A stretch of 37,637 nt of DNA, taken from NCBI GenBank assembly GCA_020060765.1, contig JAGUZQ010000068.1, positions 1-37,637 on the forward strand, written 5' to 3'. Both the position numbers and the translations under genes were made by a program. The stretch is from Planctomycetota bacterium. Lineage in GTDB: Bacteria > Planctomycetota > SZUA-567. Of this stretch, positions 1 to 9,934 are shown piece after piece (within the stretch, counting starts at the first letter, position 1; each line of letters starts with the position of its first letter). The notes beneath the pieces are model-generated. The model was not told where the DNA came from. It searched no databases and saw only the letters and a list, made by a program, of their open reading frames with translations.

Positions 1-3000
1 GCCGCCTGCTCGGTCGTGCCGCGCGGCGTGCCGACATAGCTTCCAACCGTCGGGTTCACGCAAGCGTTGTCGATCGTCCAGGTCGCGTCATCCAGTTTCC
101 AATATGCGACCAGCCCCTTGCTGTTGTAAAGCTGAATGACGTCGCTTTCAGCCAGCGCCTGGTTGTAGAGCGCGACATCGTCGATCTGGCCGCTGAAATA
201 GCAGGCTTTCCGGTCGCCGTCAAAGACCAGTGCTTCCGAACCCTCGCCGATAAAGCCCCAGCGCGCTGCCGCGCCCTTGCCCAGTTTTTTGCCGACCGCA
301 TGACCAACAACCGAACCATCGAGCAGGCCGTCAACAAATATCTGCTTGACGCCGGTAACTGAATTGTAGGTAGCCGCCACGAGATGCCACTGGCCGTCGT
401 TGACCGTGGCGCTGCTGAACATATTATGCGTCGTGCCATCCTCGTCGGTGGTACACCACGACAGCTTGCCCGGCGTGGTGTCGGGCATGTCTATCCCCAG
501 ACTCCAGAAATGAGCAGAGTCGAAGTCGATGATTGCCGCCTTGTTGCCGACGGTCTTGATCCAGGCGCTGACCGTAATCGCTGTAACTTTATCGGCGGCC
601 TCATAATGAAAATTCTGCATCGCGGCATAATCGTCCGAGCCATCGAAGTTTCCGGCCTGACCGAGTTTTCCCGCGGCGAAATTCGCCCCATTCCCGGCTA
701 CGGCATCGTTGGTGCCCTTGACGTCAGTCCAGTCGCCGTTCAGCCGCCAGAGAGACACAAGGCCGTCTGCGTCGAGCGGGGTTTCGGGCACGTTCGAGGA
801 AAGCTGCTGCCCGTAAAGCGCGTCCTGTCCCCAACTCATCGAAGTCCAGTTCACCGTCGTCCCCGCGTCGAGCTGACGCGACTGGAAACCGGCGGAAGCG
901 GCGGAATATTCGCCGGAGCGAACGGCATAACTTCTTATCTCTTCCGCCGACAACGCCCGGTCGTAAATCGCCAGTCCGTCGAGCAGGCCTTCGAAATAAT
1001 ACGTCTGGTTGCGGCGGCAGCCTACGCGGATCTTGTTGGCGCTGGGCGCTGCCAGGGTGACAGTACCCAGCAGCACGCCGTCGATATACACGCTGCCGAC
1101 CGTCCCTTCCTTAACCATCGTCACGTGATACCAGACACCGCTGTTGTTGTACCACGTCAGGGTAGTGCCGACGTTGCCCATCTGCCAGCGGATAGAACCA
1201 GCGACAATCTGCACGTAATCCTGGTCGCCGGTGTTGGAGTTGAACAGCCATACCGTCTCGCGCAGGTTGTATGACTTGAACCAGAACTCTATCGTCGCGT
1301 CAGCCCCGATCGCCTCGTCCCAGGAAAGATTGGAATCGATATAGTCGCCGTTACCGTCGAACTCCAGACAGTGGCTGCCCGAAAAATGATCGGTCGAGTT
1401 ATAGGAAACGTCACCGGTAATGGTCCAGAAACCGGGAATCGGATCCGCCTTTTCGTCGTCGAGGTTATTGTTGAAATTCCACAAGTGCGTAATGCCGCTG
1501 GCGGCGTTGGTACGCTGGAGCGGCTGGGACGGTTTGCCCAACGCTACCATGTCAGTTTTCCACTCCGCCTTGCCTGACTCGAACGTTCCGGCCAGGAATT
1601 CCGCAGCCGTGTCGTCGTCGAAGGAAGAACCGCCGTTGTAATTGACCGTGACCGATTCCAGGCGCGGGCTTTCGTCGCAGCCGTCGGCCTCCAGCGTCGC
1701 GAGATATTGGAAATATCTGGCGTTGGGAGCTACGCCCGACACGACCGAGTCGTCGGGGTTAGTAAAGTAGGTGCCGATCGTGCCATCAGGGCCGACGAAA
1801 CTTCCGGCCGGGGGATTGGCGGCACCGCTTCTGACCTGGAATTTCAGTTCCCGCCCGCGCTGGTATTGCGCAAGTACCTCTTCGGCGGAAAGCGGCCTGC
1901 GATAAAACGCCAACTCATCCAGCGAGCCCTTGTAATCGTAAGTGAGATTAAAATACCCGCCTATCCGCACCTGGTCTGCCCACGGCACCCCGGTACGACC
2001 GCCGGTCGGCCCCTGCGCAATAACCAGTTTGCCGTTAAGGTATATCTTGCGGTTGTTGCCAGTGTCCTCGATATCGCGCACCAGCACGAGGTGATACCAG
2101 CGATCCACGTCTAACTTGACATAATAATTCAAGTCGCTGTCGCGCATCCGCCACCTGAGATAACTGTTGCCGGCGTTGTAAAGATACCACACCTGCTCAT
2201 TGTCGTTGGCGGTGGTGGAAAGAATCATGAAGTTGTTGTCGACCAACTCGGGTCGGAACCAGAAAGAGATCGTGCCGTTTTCGCCCAGCAGCTCATAATA
2301 ATTTTCCGGCAAATCCAGCACATCGTTATCGCCGTCAAAATAGACCGCCTTGGTGCCGATAAGTTTCTTGGCCGGATTAAGCCAGGGAGTGCCGCTGGAG
2401 GCGGTGAAAGTCTTGCCGCCGACTTCGTCGACGAAATCATTGTCGAAATGCCAGACGGCGCTCAGGCTGTCCTCTCCCTTGTCCACCCCCAGCAACGCGC
2501 CCGCGCCCCAGGAAAGGGAATTCCACGTCGCCGCCCCGCCCGCGTCGAATACCCGTGAGGTATAGGTACCGGAAACGGGCAGCCGCCCGGCTGAATCCGC
2601 CTTCAATCCCACATAGCGGGAATTAGGCAATTCCTGCTCCGCCAGCTCTACATTCGACACCAGCGCCCCCGACGCAAAACCTTCGCCGTCGTCAAACACG
2701 CTGGTAACGCTACCGGTAAAACGCACCTCTTGAAGAACCGGGGAACGCGAGTCGCTCAGGAAAGGCGTAAGATATGAACGATATTGGAGATATTGGTGGG
2801 TCGCGTCGAAATTACCCGCTGTATTCAACCGCTCCCCTTGCGCCATGTAGAAAGAATTGACCGTGCCGTCGGGGCCGACGAAATTTCCGGCAGGCGTGTT
2901 GGTGGTGGAAGACCTGACCTGAAACCGCAGGTTAGTGCCCGCCACGTAGTGACTCCTGACAGTGTCGGCGGAAAGCGCGGTGTTGTAAAAACACAGTTCG

Positions 3001-4553
3001 TCCAGGTTGCCAAAAAGCTCCCAGTCGGTGCCGTTACGCCGCGCGCAAAGTCTGATCAGTTCGTTCTGCCAGTTGCCGGTAGGGCCTTCGGCGATTTTAT
3101 TGCCATCGACATAGATTTTTGCGACTGCATTGTCTTTCACGCAAACGATATGGTGCCACTGCTTGAAATTAGCCCGCCAGCGCCCATACAACTCCACATC
3201 GGCCACGCGAAAGTAAACATAATAACCCGCATACCTGATGTAAGTGTTGTCGCCGCTGGTGTTGGACAGAATCTGCTGAGTGCCCTGGCTGTCGAACCTG
3301 GCCCAGAATTCGACAGTGCCGATCTCGTCGGTAAACATCTGTGGGAAGGTTTTATTCAGGTCGAGATAATCATCGGAACCGTCCAGCATCAGCGAGCCGG
3401 TGCCGACAATGGCGTCATCGGTGAAATTAAGCCCGTCGCCGGTCGGAGTCAGGGTCGCGAAGCCCTGGCTGTCGGCGTAGTCCCCGTCTAATGCAAACCG
3501 CGACACCAGTCCGCCGCCGGTGTACAGGTCGGAGACCTCGCCTGCCGAAATCGCGCGATTGTAAATCCGGAAGTCGTCCAGGTCGCCGATGAAATTAGTG
3601 GTATAGCCGGTGCCGATCAGCATGTCCATGGCAGAAGCGGTGGCTGCGGGATAGCTGGCCGCGAGGTCGGTCACCTTGACCCCGTTCTTGTACCAGTAAA
3701 CCCGGTTGGCGGTCAGGTCGCGCACCAGCACCAAGTGTGCCCACGTCCCTTCCGTCAACACGTCGTTCATCGCAATCGTCTGGTAAGGCGCTGCGTTGGC
3801 TCCGGCGGTGCCCCAATAAAAGTTCAGCACGCCGGTTGTCTCCAGCGTCATAGTGCCTTCACCGCCGTAGGCTTTCGCCCAGGGGTTGCGCCTGGCAGAC
3901 AAACACCCCGCGCCGGGGCGGATCCACATCGCGATGGTCATGCTGCCGGTGATCTGCAGAGAAGCGCCGTTGCCAAGAGTAAGCGAGTCGCCCGTACCGT
4001 CGAACTCTCCTGCCTTATTTCTCTGTCCCGCGACAAATGTCGGATTGCCATTGACAACAGGATTATTCGTCCCCATGCTGTCAAGCCAGGTATCGTCCAT
4101 GCGGTAATGCGAAACCAGCCCGACTTCCCCCCCCGTGCCCTTGCTGCCGAGGTTGCGCACCGCGCGCGAATACATCCGTTCCCAGACATTGCCTCCCGCG
4201 CCGCCGTCCAACACCTGGCTCTGGAATACGCCCGCGCCCGCATAGGTCGCGCCGGCCTTGGTTAACTGCAACCACTTTTTCCGCACCGGAACTACCGCAG
4301 TGCCGTTGTGCGTCCCGGCGTTGTATTCCGCCTCGGTGCCGTCGCGCACGGAATCGCCCTTCTCCGCCAGTTTGCCGACGCCTCCCTCCACCTTGGCGTC
4401 CTCGTTAGACGTGTCGGTCGTGCCGTCGCCCTTGTGGACGGTGTAATCCCCGGCATTGTCCAGGGTCCAACTGGCTGACTCCGCGGAGTGCAGATATGCC
4501 TGCGCGATAAAAACCAAAAGCGCGGAAAGCAACAAATCTCTTCTTGGTTTCAT
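1..4553 (-). CDS. Giant secreted multi-LamG (concanavalin A-like) domain protein, C-terminus beyond window
   Basis: The frame is open from ATG at 4553 to base 1, giving at least 1517 residues; I checked the phase at six internal points. The N-terminus MKPRRDLLLSALLVFIAQA is a signal peptide. At least five LamG/jelly-roll modules follow, roughly at residues 145-345, 348-535, 695-895, 1025-1208 and 1263-1475, with a sixth starting near 1479. Each shows the family pattern FDG..DY, an S.WI/F strand, W.H(L/I)V and IYVDG, and ends in LSA(E/D). Two near-identical linker units beginning L(R/K)FQVRS and containing FVGPDGT lie at about 538-620 and 902-975. LamG modules bind glycans or proteins outside the cell; an adhesin or carbohydrate-binding surface protein is inferred. 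An AAAGGA ribosome site lies about 8 nt before the ATG. The real C-terminus, which could hold an anchor or sorting signal, is not visible. Confidence 0.9.
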   Translation of the reverse strand, partial: MKPRRDLLLSALLVFIAQAYLHSAESASWTLDNAGDYTVHKGDGTTDTSNEDAKVEGGVGKLAEKGDSVRDGTEAEYNAGTHNGTAVVPVRKKWLQLTKAGATYAGAGVFQSQVLDGGAGGNVWERMYSRAVRNLGSKGTGGEVGLVSHYRMDDTWLDSMGTNNPVVNGNPTFVAGQRNKAGEFDGTGDSLTLGNGASLQITGSMTIAMWIRPGAGCLSARRNPWAKAYGGEGTMTLETTGVLNFYWGTAGANAAPYQTIAMNDVLTEGTWAHLVLVRDLTANRVYWYKNGVKVTDLAASYPAATASAMDMLIGTGYTTNFIGDLDDFRIYNRAISAGEVSDLYTGGGLVSRFALDGDYADSQGFATLTPTGDGLNFTDDAIVGTGSLMLDGSDDYLDLNKTFPQMFTDEIGTVEFWARFDSQGTQQILSNTSGDNTYIRYAGYYVYFRVADVELYGRWRANFKQWHHIVCVKDNAVAKIYVDGNKIAEGPTGNWQNELIRLCARRNGTDWELFGNLDELCFYNTALSADTVRSHYVAGTNLRFQVRSSTTNTPAGNFVGPDGTVNSFYMAQGERLNTAGNFDATHQYLQYRSYLTPFLSDSRSPVLQEVRFTGSVTSVFDDGEGFASGALVSNVELAEQELPNSRYVGLKADSAGRLPVSGTYTSRVFDAGGAATWNSLSWGAGALLGVDKGEDSLSAVWHFDNDFVDEVGGKTFTASSGTPWLNPAKKLIGTKAVYFDGDNDVLDLPENYYELLGENGTISFWFRPELVDNNFMILSTTANDNEQVWYLYNAGNSYLRWRMRDSDLNYYVKLDVDRWYHLVLVRDIEDTGNNRKIYLNGKLVIAQGPTGGRTGVPWADQVRIGGYFNLTYDYKGSLDELAFYRRPLSAEEVLAQYQRGRELKFQVRSGAANPPAGSFVGPDGTIGTYFTNPDDSVVSGVAPNARYFQYLATLEADGCDESPRLESVTVNYNGGSSFDDDTAAEFLAGTFESGKAEWKTDMVALGKPSQPLQRTNAASGITHLWNFNNNLDDEKADPIPGFWTITGDVSYNSTDHFSGSHCLEFDGNGDYIDSNLSWDEAIGADATIEFWFKSYNLRETVWLFNSNTGDQDYVQIVAGSIRWQMGNVGTTLTWYNNSGVWYHVTMVKEGTVGSVYIDGVLLGTVTLAAPSANKIRVGCRRNQTYYFEGLLDGLAIYDRALSAEEIRSYAVRSGEYSAASAGFQSRQLDAGTTVNWTSMSWGQDALYGQQLSSNVPETPLDADGLVSLWRLNGDWTDVKGTNDAVAGNGANFAAGKLGQAGNFDGSDDYAAMQNFHYEAADKVTAITVSAWIKTVGNKAAIIDFDSAHFWSLGIDMPDTTPGKLSWCTTDEDGTTHNMFSSATVNDGQWHLVAATYNSVTGVKQIFVDGLLDGSVVGHAVGKKLGKGAAARWGFIGEGSEALVFDGDRKACYFSGQIDDVALYNQALAESDVIQLYNSKGLVAYWKLDDATWTIDNACVNPTVGSYVGTPRGTTEQA

Positions 4554-4735
4554 CGTTGTAATCCTTTATTTAAAGTACCCCTGTCGCCTTTTGTTTACAT
4601 TAATATTATCGTCAAATTTTAGAATGATATTGGCTGTCAATTATTTCCAAACGACAATACCTCAATCACCCCATTGCCAGATATGAAATCCTAGACTTCC
4701 CTTTGCCATCTCCACTACCCTATAAATCATTATAT

Positions 4736-4764
4736 AGTATACACATCGAAACATGCTACGTCAA
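4736..4764 (-). promoter_or_regulatory. Sigma-70-like promoter for the LamG gene
   Basis: On the minus strand TTGACG is followed by a 17-bp spacer and TATACT. It sits about 180 nt upstream of the LamG start, inside the 334-bp gap 4554-4887. The rest of the gap is AT-rich; I saw no other gene and no clear terminator in it. The same TATACT -10 recurs before the genes at 10287 and 27868. Confidence 0.5.
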
Positions 4765-4887
4765 ACTTACATTTTCCGCAAACGTTTTTTTCCGAAGAAA
4801 GTTGAACGAGTGGTTTCGGCGGATTATGCAATCGGCGGCAGGAGTAAACCAGAGGTGTTACGGTGAAGTTGGTGGAATAAAGCCGCG

Positions 4888-6036
4888 CTACTTCAATTTC
4901 TTGCCGAAAGCTGATGATTCCTCGGCGGCAACCTGCCATTCCTTGACGTGCATGGCTTCGGGCGCTTCCGGCATCAGCCGGACGAATTCGCGGTAGTAGT
5001 GGGCGGCAAAAGCCTTGTTATTAAGCTTCTCGTCGTATAAAACCCCGAGATTGTAGTGGGTATACCCGTCGTCCGGGTCGATTTTCAGCGCTTCCAGGAA
5101 TTGCGTTTCCGCCTTTTTATATTCTCCTTCCTGGAAATGCAACACTCCCAGATTATAATACAGCCGCACGGCACGCCTGTTCTGCAAGTCTATATATGCC
5201 TTAAGTTTATCCATCTTGCGCTCGACTTTTTCCCGTCCTTGCGCTTTTTCCGCCTCCGCAATTTCCGCCCGTCTCAGCGCGTCCTTGAGCATATCCTCGA
5301 TCTTGCGCAATTTAACCTGCAGGTTTTCAAATCTTTCGTGCAGATCGGCGTATTTCTCCAGAGTCGGCTTGACCTCAGATTCCGCCTCTTGCAATCGCGA
5401 CACCAGCGCCTGGGCGTCGCCGCCTTTCTTTTCCGCCTCAGCCATGGTCTCCGCAAGTGTTTTTTCCAGACCCTTGACCTTGTCTTCCAGTTCGTTGGCT
5501 TTCTTGCCCAAGTCGCGAGCGACGTTTTCCGCCTGTTCGCGCCGGTTCTTTTCCTCTTCCAGGCTGATCCTGGCTTTTTGCAGTTTTTCCTCTACCTTGG
5601 ATCTATCCTGTTCCAGTGTTTTGAACAGATCACTTTTCCGTTCCGGTGCCGTTCCCGCGGGCGTTTCCCTGATTTCTTCCATTATTTCCGCGGAGTTACG
5701 CAACCGGGATTGGTCCAGCCGCTGACGAAAATCATCACGCTCACGGGCTACGGCCTCCAGTTGCACCTGCAATTCGTTCACCTTACCCTGCAGGCTGGCG
5801 AAAGCGGCGGGAGTTCCCTGCGCTTTTTCCAGTAGCTTGGCCTGCGCCTCCTCGCGCTTGCGGGAGTCGCGCAACTGCTCCACCAGCAACTGCTTTTCCT
5901 TCTCCGCTGCGGCGCGCTCGCCTTCGACTCTTTCCAGAGTGGCGCGCAAATCCTCGTCCCCAGCCACGGGAGCGGTTTCAGCCGCAAAAACAGCGCCGAC
6001 GAAGCAGAGGCAAATGACAAGGAAAATGTATCGCAT
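4888..6036 (-). CDS. Secreted coiled-coil protein with C-terminal TPR repeats
   Basis: 382 aa. Residues 1-19 (MRYIFLVICLCFVGAVFA) form a signal peptide. Residues of about 25-285 are rich in E, K, R, L and A in heptad-like order and should form a long coiled coil. Residues of about 290-370 carry two TPR units (YYNLGVLHFQEGEYKKAE, then YTHYNLGVLYDEKLNNKA). It lies 22 bp downstream of the secretin gene on the same strand, with an AGGA site before the ATG, so it is probably the last gene of the envelope operon. A periplasmic scaffold role beside the secretin is inferred. Bacterial YbgF/CpoB proteins share the coiled-coil plus TPR layout, but I do not claim orthology. It ends in TAG. Confidence 0.85.
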   Translation of the reverse strand: MRYIFLVICLCFVGAVFAAETAPVAGDEDLRATLERVEGERAAAEKEKQLLVEQLRDSRKREEAQAKLLEKAQGTPAAFASLQGKVNELQVQLEAVARERDDFRQRLDQSRLRNSAEIMEEIRETPAGTAPERKSDLFKTLEQDRSKVEEKLQKARISLEEEKNRREQAENVARDLGKKANELEDKVKGLEKTLAETMAEAEKKGGDAQALVSRLQEAESEVKPTLEKYADLHERFENLQVKLRKIEDMLKDALRRAEIAEAEKAQGREKVERKMDKLKAYIDLQNRRAVRLYYNLGVLHFQEGEYKKAETQFLEALKIDPDDGYTHYNLGVLYDEKLNNKAFAAHYYREFVRLMPEAPEAMHVKEWQVAAEESSAFGKKLK

Positions 6037-6058
6037 GACTGTTCCTATTGGTTGAACC

Positions 6059-7786
6059 TTAACGTATTCCCATAATCTGCTTGCCGATATCAGCTTTCGT
6101 CTCGGAAGCGTCCGGAGTCGGCAGCACCGGCTGGTGCAGGGTCGGCCTTTCCCAGACGTCGCCCTTAGTGTCGTCCTCCAGCACGCCCTTGATCTGTTTC
6201 TCGCTCTGCCGCAGCAGTTCCACCGGCTGGTCTCCCTCGACGATACGGGGAGTGAGGAAGATGATGGTTTCGGTCCGCGTCACGCTTTCGCTTTCGCTGC
6301 GGAACATCCGTCCGAAAATAGGAAAACTGGAAATGCCGGGTACACCCTTGTGGGTCTTTTCCTTCTGATCCTTGATCAGTCCCGCAATAATTATGCTGAC
6401 CCCGTCCTTGATGGTGACGGTGGTTTCGGCATTTGCGGTCTTGACCACCGGCACCGCTCCCGCCGACTGCGCCACGCCGCCGTACCACTCGGCGATGGAG
6501 CCGATCTGGGGAGCGACCTTGAGCGAGATATACCCGTCGCTGCTAATGGTGGGAGTGACGTTCAGGGTCAAACCGACGTCCACGAATTTATAGCTGCGGG
6601 TGGTGGTAGTAGCGCTGTTGGCGGGAGTGATGGTCTCCTCCTCCTGGTAGGGCTGGCGGTGGATGACCTTGATCGACGCTTCCTTGTTGTTCTCCACCAG
6701 CAGGTGCGGATTGGAGAGAATCTTCACGTCGGTCACGCTTTTAATCAGATCCAACACCGCATTCAGGCGGTCGCTGCCCACGCTGGCGAGGCTTAACTTG
6801 GCAATGCCGGAATTCAGCCCCAGTGGCAGATTCACCTGCGGTGTGATGGAATAGGTGCTGCCCTTGCCATTGCGGGAGTTGATGTCAAAATCCATCAGCC
6901 GGTTCCAGTCCACCCCCGCCTGGAAGGTGTCGCCCAGCGCCACCTCCACGATTTTCGCCTCGATAAAGACCACGCGAGGCTTGCGGTCGAAGGTCTTGAT
7001 CATCACCGCCAGTTTTTCCATGTTGTACGGCAGGTCGGTCACTACCAGCGAATTGGTGCGCTTATCCACGTGGAAGGAACCCATTTCCGGCGTGAGGGAA
7101 TTCTTAACCTCCGCCTGGATATCCTCCAGCTTGGCGTATTTCAGTTCAAACACCTGGGTCACCGTCGGCTTCAGGCGGGAGACAGTGGGAATCTCGCTCT
7201 GCGCAATGATCATTTCCATCATTTCGATCTTCGCCGGCACATCCACCAACACCAACATGCCCGTATTGTCGTCGAAAATAATCTTGCCCACGTCGCTCTT
7301 GACATTGCCCAGCAGGTTGGCCAGTTTTTCGGCGGAAGCGTATTTCAGGTTGAAGATGCGGGTCTCGCGCTGGTCGTAGAAGTCATCCCCGTACAGCGCT
7401 CGATATTCCTTGTTGGGCATGACGTTGATGACGTTGCCCTCAATTTTGTAAGCCAGGTCGTTGGCCGAAAGCACCCGCTGGAAAGCGTCGCCCACCGACA
7501 CATCCTTGAGCAGCAGGGTCACCGCCCCCGCCACCGTGCGCGAGGCGACTATGTTGAGGTCGCCTTCTATCGCCAGTAGTTTCAGCACGTCGATGATGTC
7601 CATTTTGCGCAGATCGACCGACATTTTCTTGGAGGCACCGGGGAAACGCTCCGCGTCCAGCGCGCCGGAGGAAACCGCCAGGGTCGCCACCGTCTCTACG
7701 TCCCCCTCCTCGGCGGCGCAAAGCGGAAAAATCGCGAAGCAAACCACCAGCAGCAGAGCCACGCGCCGGGCGGTTCCGGTTTTCAT
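6059..7786 (-). CDS. Secretin (GspD/PilQ family outer-membrane channel)
   Basis: 575 aa from ATG 7786, which has an AGGGGG site and is followed directly by a signal peptide (MKTGTARRVALLLVVC...PLCAAE). An in-frame GTG at 7804 overlapping the previous stop is the alternative. An N-terminal secretin/STN-like domain (about 40-125, DIIDVLKLLAIEGDLNIVAS) precedes N1-type repeats with FNLKYASAEKLANLL and FELKYAKLEDIQAEVKN. The C-terminal secretin beta-domain (about 260-530) ends with the hallmark VPGISSFPIFGRMF and TETIIFLTPRIV. Secretins form the multimeric outer-membrane pore of type II secretion and type IV pilus systems. The GspC/PilP-like gene immediately upstream supports either role. No ATPase, inner-membrane platform or pseudopilin gene is in the window, so those parts must lie elsewhere or the system is reduced. 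Confidence 0.93.
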   Translation of the reverse strand: MKTGTARRVALLLVVCFAIFPLCAAEEGDVETVATLAVSSGALDAERFPGASKKMSVDLRKMDIIDVLKLLAIEGDLNIVASRTVAGAVTLLLKDVSVGDAFQRVLSANDLAYKIEGNVINVMPNKEYRALYGDDFYDQRETRIFNLKYASAEKLANLLGNVKSDVGKIIFDDNTGMLVLVDVPAKIEMMEMIIAQSEIPTVSRLKPTVTQVFELKYAKLEDIQAEVKNSLTPEMGSFHVDKRTNSLVVTDLPYNMEKLAVMIKTFDRKPRVVFIEAKIVEVALGDTFQAGVDWNRLMDFDINSRNGKGSTYSITPQVNLPLGLNSGIAKLSLASVGSDRLNAVLDLIKSVTDVKILSNPHLLVENNKEASIKVIHRQPYQEEETITPANSATTTTRSYKFVDVGLTLNVTPTISSDGYISLKVAPQIGSIAEWYGGVAQSAGAVPVVKTANAETTVTIKDGVSIIIAGLIKDQKEKTHKGVPGISSFPIFGRMFRSESESVTRTETIIFLTPRIVEGDQPVELLRQSEKQIKGVLEDDTKGDVWERPTLHQPVLPTPDASETKADIGKQIMGIR

Positions 7787-7800
7787 CAAGCCCCCTGACC

Positions 7801-8277
7801 TCACAGTTCCGCCTCCTCGCCTTTATAACTCAGCACAATGGTGCGTTCCCTGATTTCCTTCAGCACGATTCCCGTCTGGCCGATCTCCGCGCCGGGAGTG
7901 AGAAAAAATACCGTGCCGTCTTTCCTGCTCCTCAGCACCGCGCGGGGGGATGCTCCCTGGCTGATGCCGGTCAGTTCGAAATCCTTTATCAGCTCCTCCA
8001 GACGGCTGGCTTTCTTTTCCTCCGGCCTGTCCGGGGTAACTCCAGCCACCGGGCCAGTCGGCCGGAAGATTTCACGCCTGCCGATCAGCTCCTCGTAGGT
8101 CTCCAGCGGCTCCAGCGTTGCGATCTCACGCTTGGGTTCTGCCCGCACCGGAGCCTGTTTCAGGCCGCTTTCCAAATCCGCCACGGGGTTGCCGGGAAAA
8201 TAAAGCTCCAGTCCCAGTAACAGCAGCAGTATCAGCAACAACGCTCCCAGAATTTTGTTGACGGAAGCAAGCTTCAT
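7801..8277 (-). CDS. GspC/PilP-like inner-membrane pore-connecting protein
   Basis: 158 aa from ATG 8277, chosen because GGAGG lies 5 nt upstream; an in-frame TTG is just before it. One membrane helix (residues of about 8-26, ILGALLLILLLLLGLELYF) is followed by a charged linker. The compact C-terminal domain (about 98-158; FELTGIS...PRAVLRSRKDG...FFLTPGAEIG...IVLKEI...IVLSYKG) matches the small beta-domain of GspC/PilP, called the homology region. In known systems this protein sits in the inner membrane and contacts the N-terminal domains of the secretin in the periplasm. The secretin follows directly: GTG 7804 overlaps this stop, or ATG 7786 lies 14 nt on. Assignment rests on fold pattern and context rather than strong sequence identity. 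Confidence 0.75.
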   Translation of the reverse strand: MKLASVNKILGALLLILLLLLGLELYFPGNPVADLESGLKQAPVRAEPKREIATLEPLETYEELIGRREIFRPTGPVAGVTPDRPEEKKASRLEELIKDFELTGISQGASPRAVLRSRKDGTVFFLTPGAEIGQTGIVLKEIRERTIVLSYKGEEAEL

Positions 8278-8290
8278 CAAAACCTCCGGA

Positions 8291-9934
8291 CTATTCCAGT
8301 TTCAACTGATCCAGCCGGTTCTGCGATTTGTAAAGCTCCACCAGCATCCGCTTGGCCTGCGACACCCCGCTCTTGCTCATCGCCTGCCTGATCACCTGCC
8401 GCAACAGGTCTTCCTGTTTTTCTGGCATTTTTGCCGCCGCCAGCCCCATGGCCGCACGCAGCCGCACCTGTTCCGCCTCCATGGGATTACGCGCCAACTC
8501 CACCGCTTGGGCGTAAAGCTTGTCAACGTCTTCCAGCGCACCTATCTCCACCTTGATATCGGCCAGCCGCAGCGTGGGATAAGCGCCCGCATTGTCGCCC
8601 TGCTCCTTGACGATGCGCTCCGCCCACTGCAAGGCCACATCCTTGCGGTTCAGTTTCGCGTACAGCTTCGCCAGTTTTTCGTACAGCAGCGGCTGGCTAC
8701 CGCCGAGAGTCTGCACCAGTTTTTCGCAATACCCCGCGCTTTTTTCATATTTTCCCCCGACCTCGTTGATCTCGGCCAGCTTTTCTATCGACTCGCGGTC
8801 GGCGGGAATCAGCGTCAGAATCTTTTCGTATGCTTCCGTGGCGATTTCCGGCTTGCGCTCCAGTCCCCAGCACAGCATTCCCAGCCGCCGCAGCGAGCCG
8901 ATTTCGTTGGGATTGGTTGCCACCCGCCGACGGTATTCGGCAATAACAGCGTCCAGCTTGCCTTCGCGGCGGTAGACGTCAAACAGCCTGTCGGCGGCGT
9001 GATCCCGGTCGGCCTGGCTGGGACTCTTGTCCACCACGAATTGATAATCTTCCCGCGCCTGGGCATACTGTTCCAGACCGGCGTGCAACTCGCCCAGCAT
9101 CAGGTGATACAGGCAAAGCGACTCGACGTCATTAGCCAGTTTAATCGCTTTTTCCAACGGCCCGATGCCTTTTTCAGCTTCTTTCGCCGCAGCGAAGGCG
9201 CGCGCGGCCTGGTAGTAGTTCTGCGCCTTTTCGCGCTGGTCGGCAGTCAGTTCCGCCAGTTGCAGAAACACCGGCGCGGCGCGCTTGCCGTCGCGGGAGA
9301 TTTCCCAGAAAACCGTTTCCAAAACCTGCAACGCCAACTCATCGGCGGGATTGCGGCGGACGCGCTCCTCGTAATCGCGCACCAGCTTGTCCAACTCACC
9401 CGAATCGCGATAAATCTGCACCAGCACCCGCAACACCATGCGCGCAAACGCCTTGTCGTCCTCGGCAGTATTTTCCAGCGCTCCAGCCAGGGATTCCCGC
9501 GCACGCGTCAAATCGCCGCTATCCTTCCACGCGGCGGCAAAACGGTAATACATCCGGCTTTTGCCTTTTGCGTCTTCCGCCAGCGCTACCGCCTTTTCAA
9601 AAGCTGCCTTGGCATTGTCGGACTGGTTCAGTTTAAGCAACACCTCGCCGCTGCTGCACAGGTAATTCGCCTTGAGATTGTTATTCTGCTCGGAGGAAAT
9701 GGCAGAGGCATACAGCCCCGCCGCCTTGGCATAGTCGCCGTATTGCGCGTGAATCGCCGCCAAGCCTGCCAGCAAACCCGCCGGTTCAGCCTGAGGCGGT
9801 TTCGCCGGTACTTCCGCCGCCACCGGCTCCGGCTGTTTCACCGGCAACGGTTCCGATCCGCCGCGCGCGAGATAGCCGCCAATTCCGCCCAGCGCCAGCA
9901 ACACCACAGCTTTGGCTATCATTTCCGGCTTCAT
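8291..9934 (-). CDS. Membrane-anchored TPR-repeat protein
   Basis: 547 aa from ATG 9934, preceded by AAAGGCGGGA; a TTG two codons upstream is the alternative. A single N-terminal hydrophobic segment (residues of about 6-20, AKAVVLLALGGIGGYL) should anchor or export the protein. A Pro/Glu linker follows, then TPR-like helical repeats to the end, for example GLLAGLAAIHAQYGDYAKAA, AAFEKAVALAEDAKGKS and YEKILTLIPADRESIEKLAEI. It is the first gene of a run of four on the minus strand, 13 bp before the GspC-like gene, so it probably belongs to the same envelope machine. Some TPR proteins (PilF/PilW, TadD) help secretins assemble. A similar role here is inferred from position only. Confidence 0.8.
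   Translation of the reverse strand: MKPEMIAKAVVLLALGGIGGYLARGGSEPLPVKQPEPVAAEVPAKPPQAEPAGLLAGLAAIHAQYGDYAKAAGLYASAISSEQNNNLKANYLCSSGEVLLKLNQSDNAKAAFEKAVALAEDAKGKSRMYYRFAAAWKDSGDLTRARESLAGALENTAEDDKAFARMVLRVLVQIYRDSGELDKLVRDYEERVRRNPADELALQVLETVFWEISRDGKRAAPVFLQLAELTADQREKAQNYYQAARAFAAAKEAEKGIGPLEKAIKLANDVESLCLYHLMLGELHAGLEQYAQAREDYQFVVDKSPSQADRDHAADRLFDVYRREGKLDAVIAEYRRRVATNPNEIGSLRRLGMLCWGLERKPEIATEAYEKILTLIPADRESIEKLAEINEVGGKYEKSAGYCEKLVQTLGGSQPLLYEKLAKLYAKLNRKDVALQWAERIVKEQGDNAGAYPTLRLADIKVEIGALEDVDKLYAQAVELARNPMEAEQVRLRAAMGLAAAKMPEKQEDLLRQVIRQAMSKSGVSQAKRMLVELYKSQNRLDQLKLE

Noticed and set aside
384..4265. Several plus-strand ORFs of 100-300 codons
   Set aside because: All are shadows of the continuous LamG frame on the minus strand, which was confirmed at several points.
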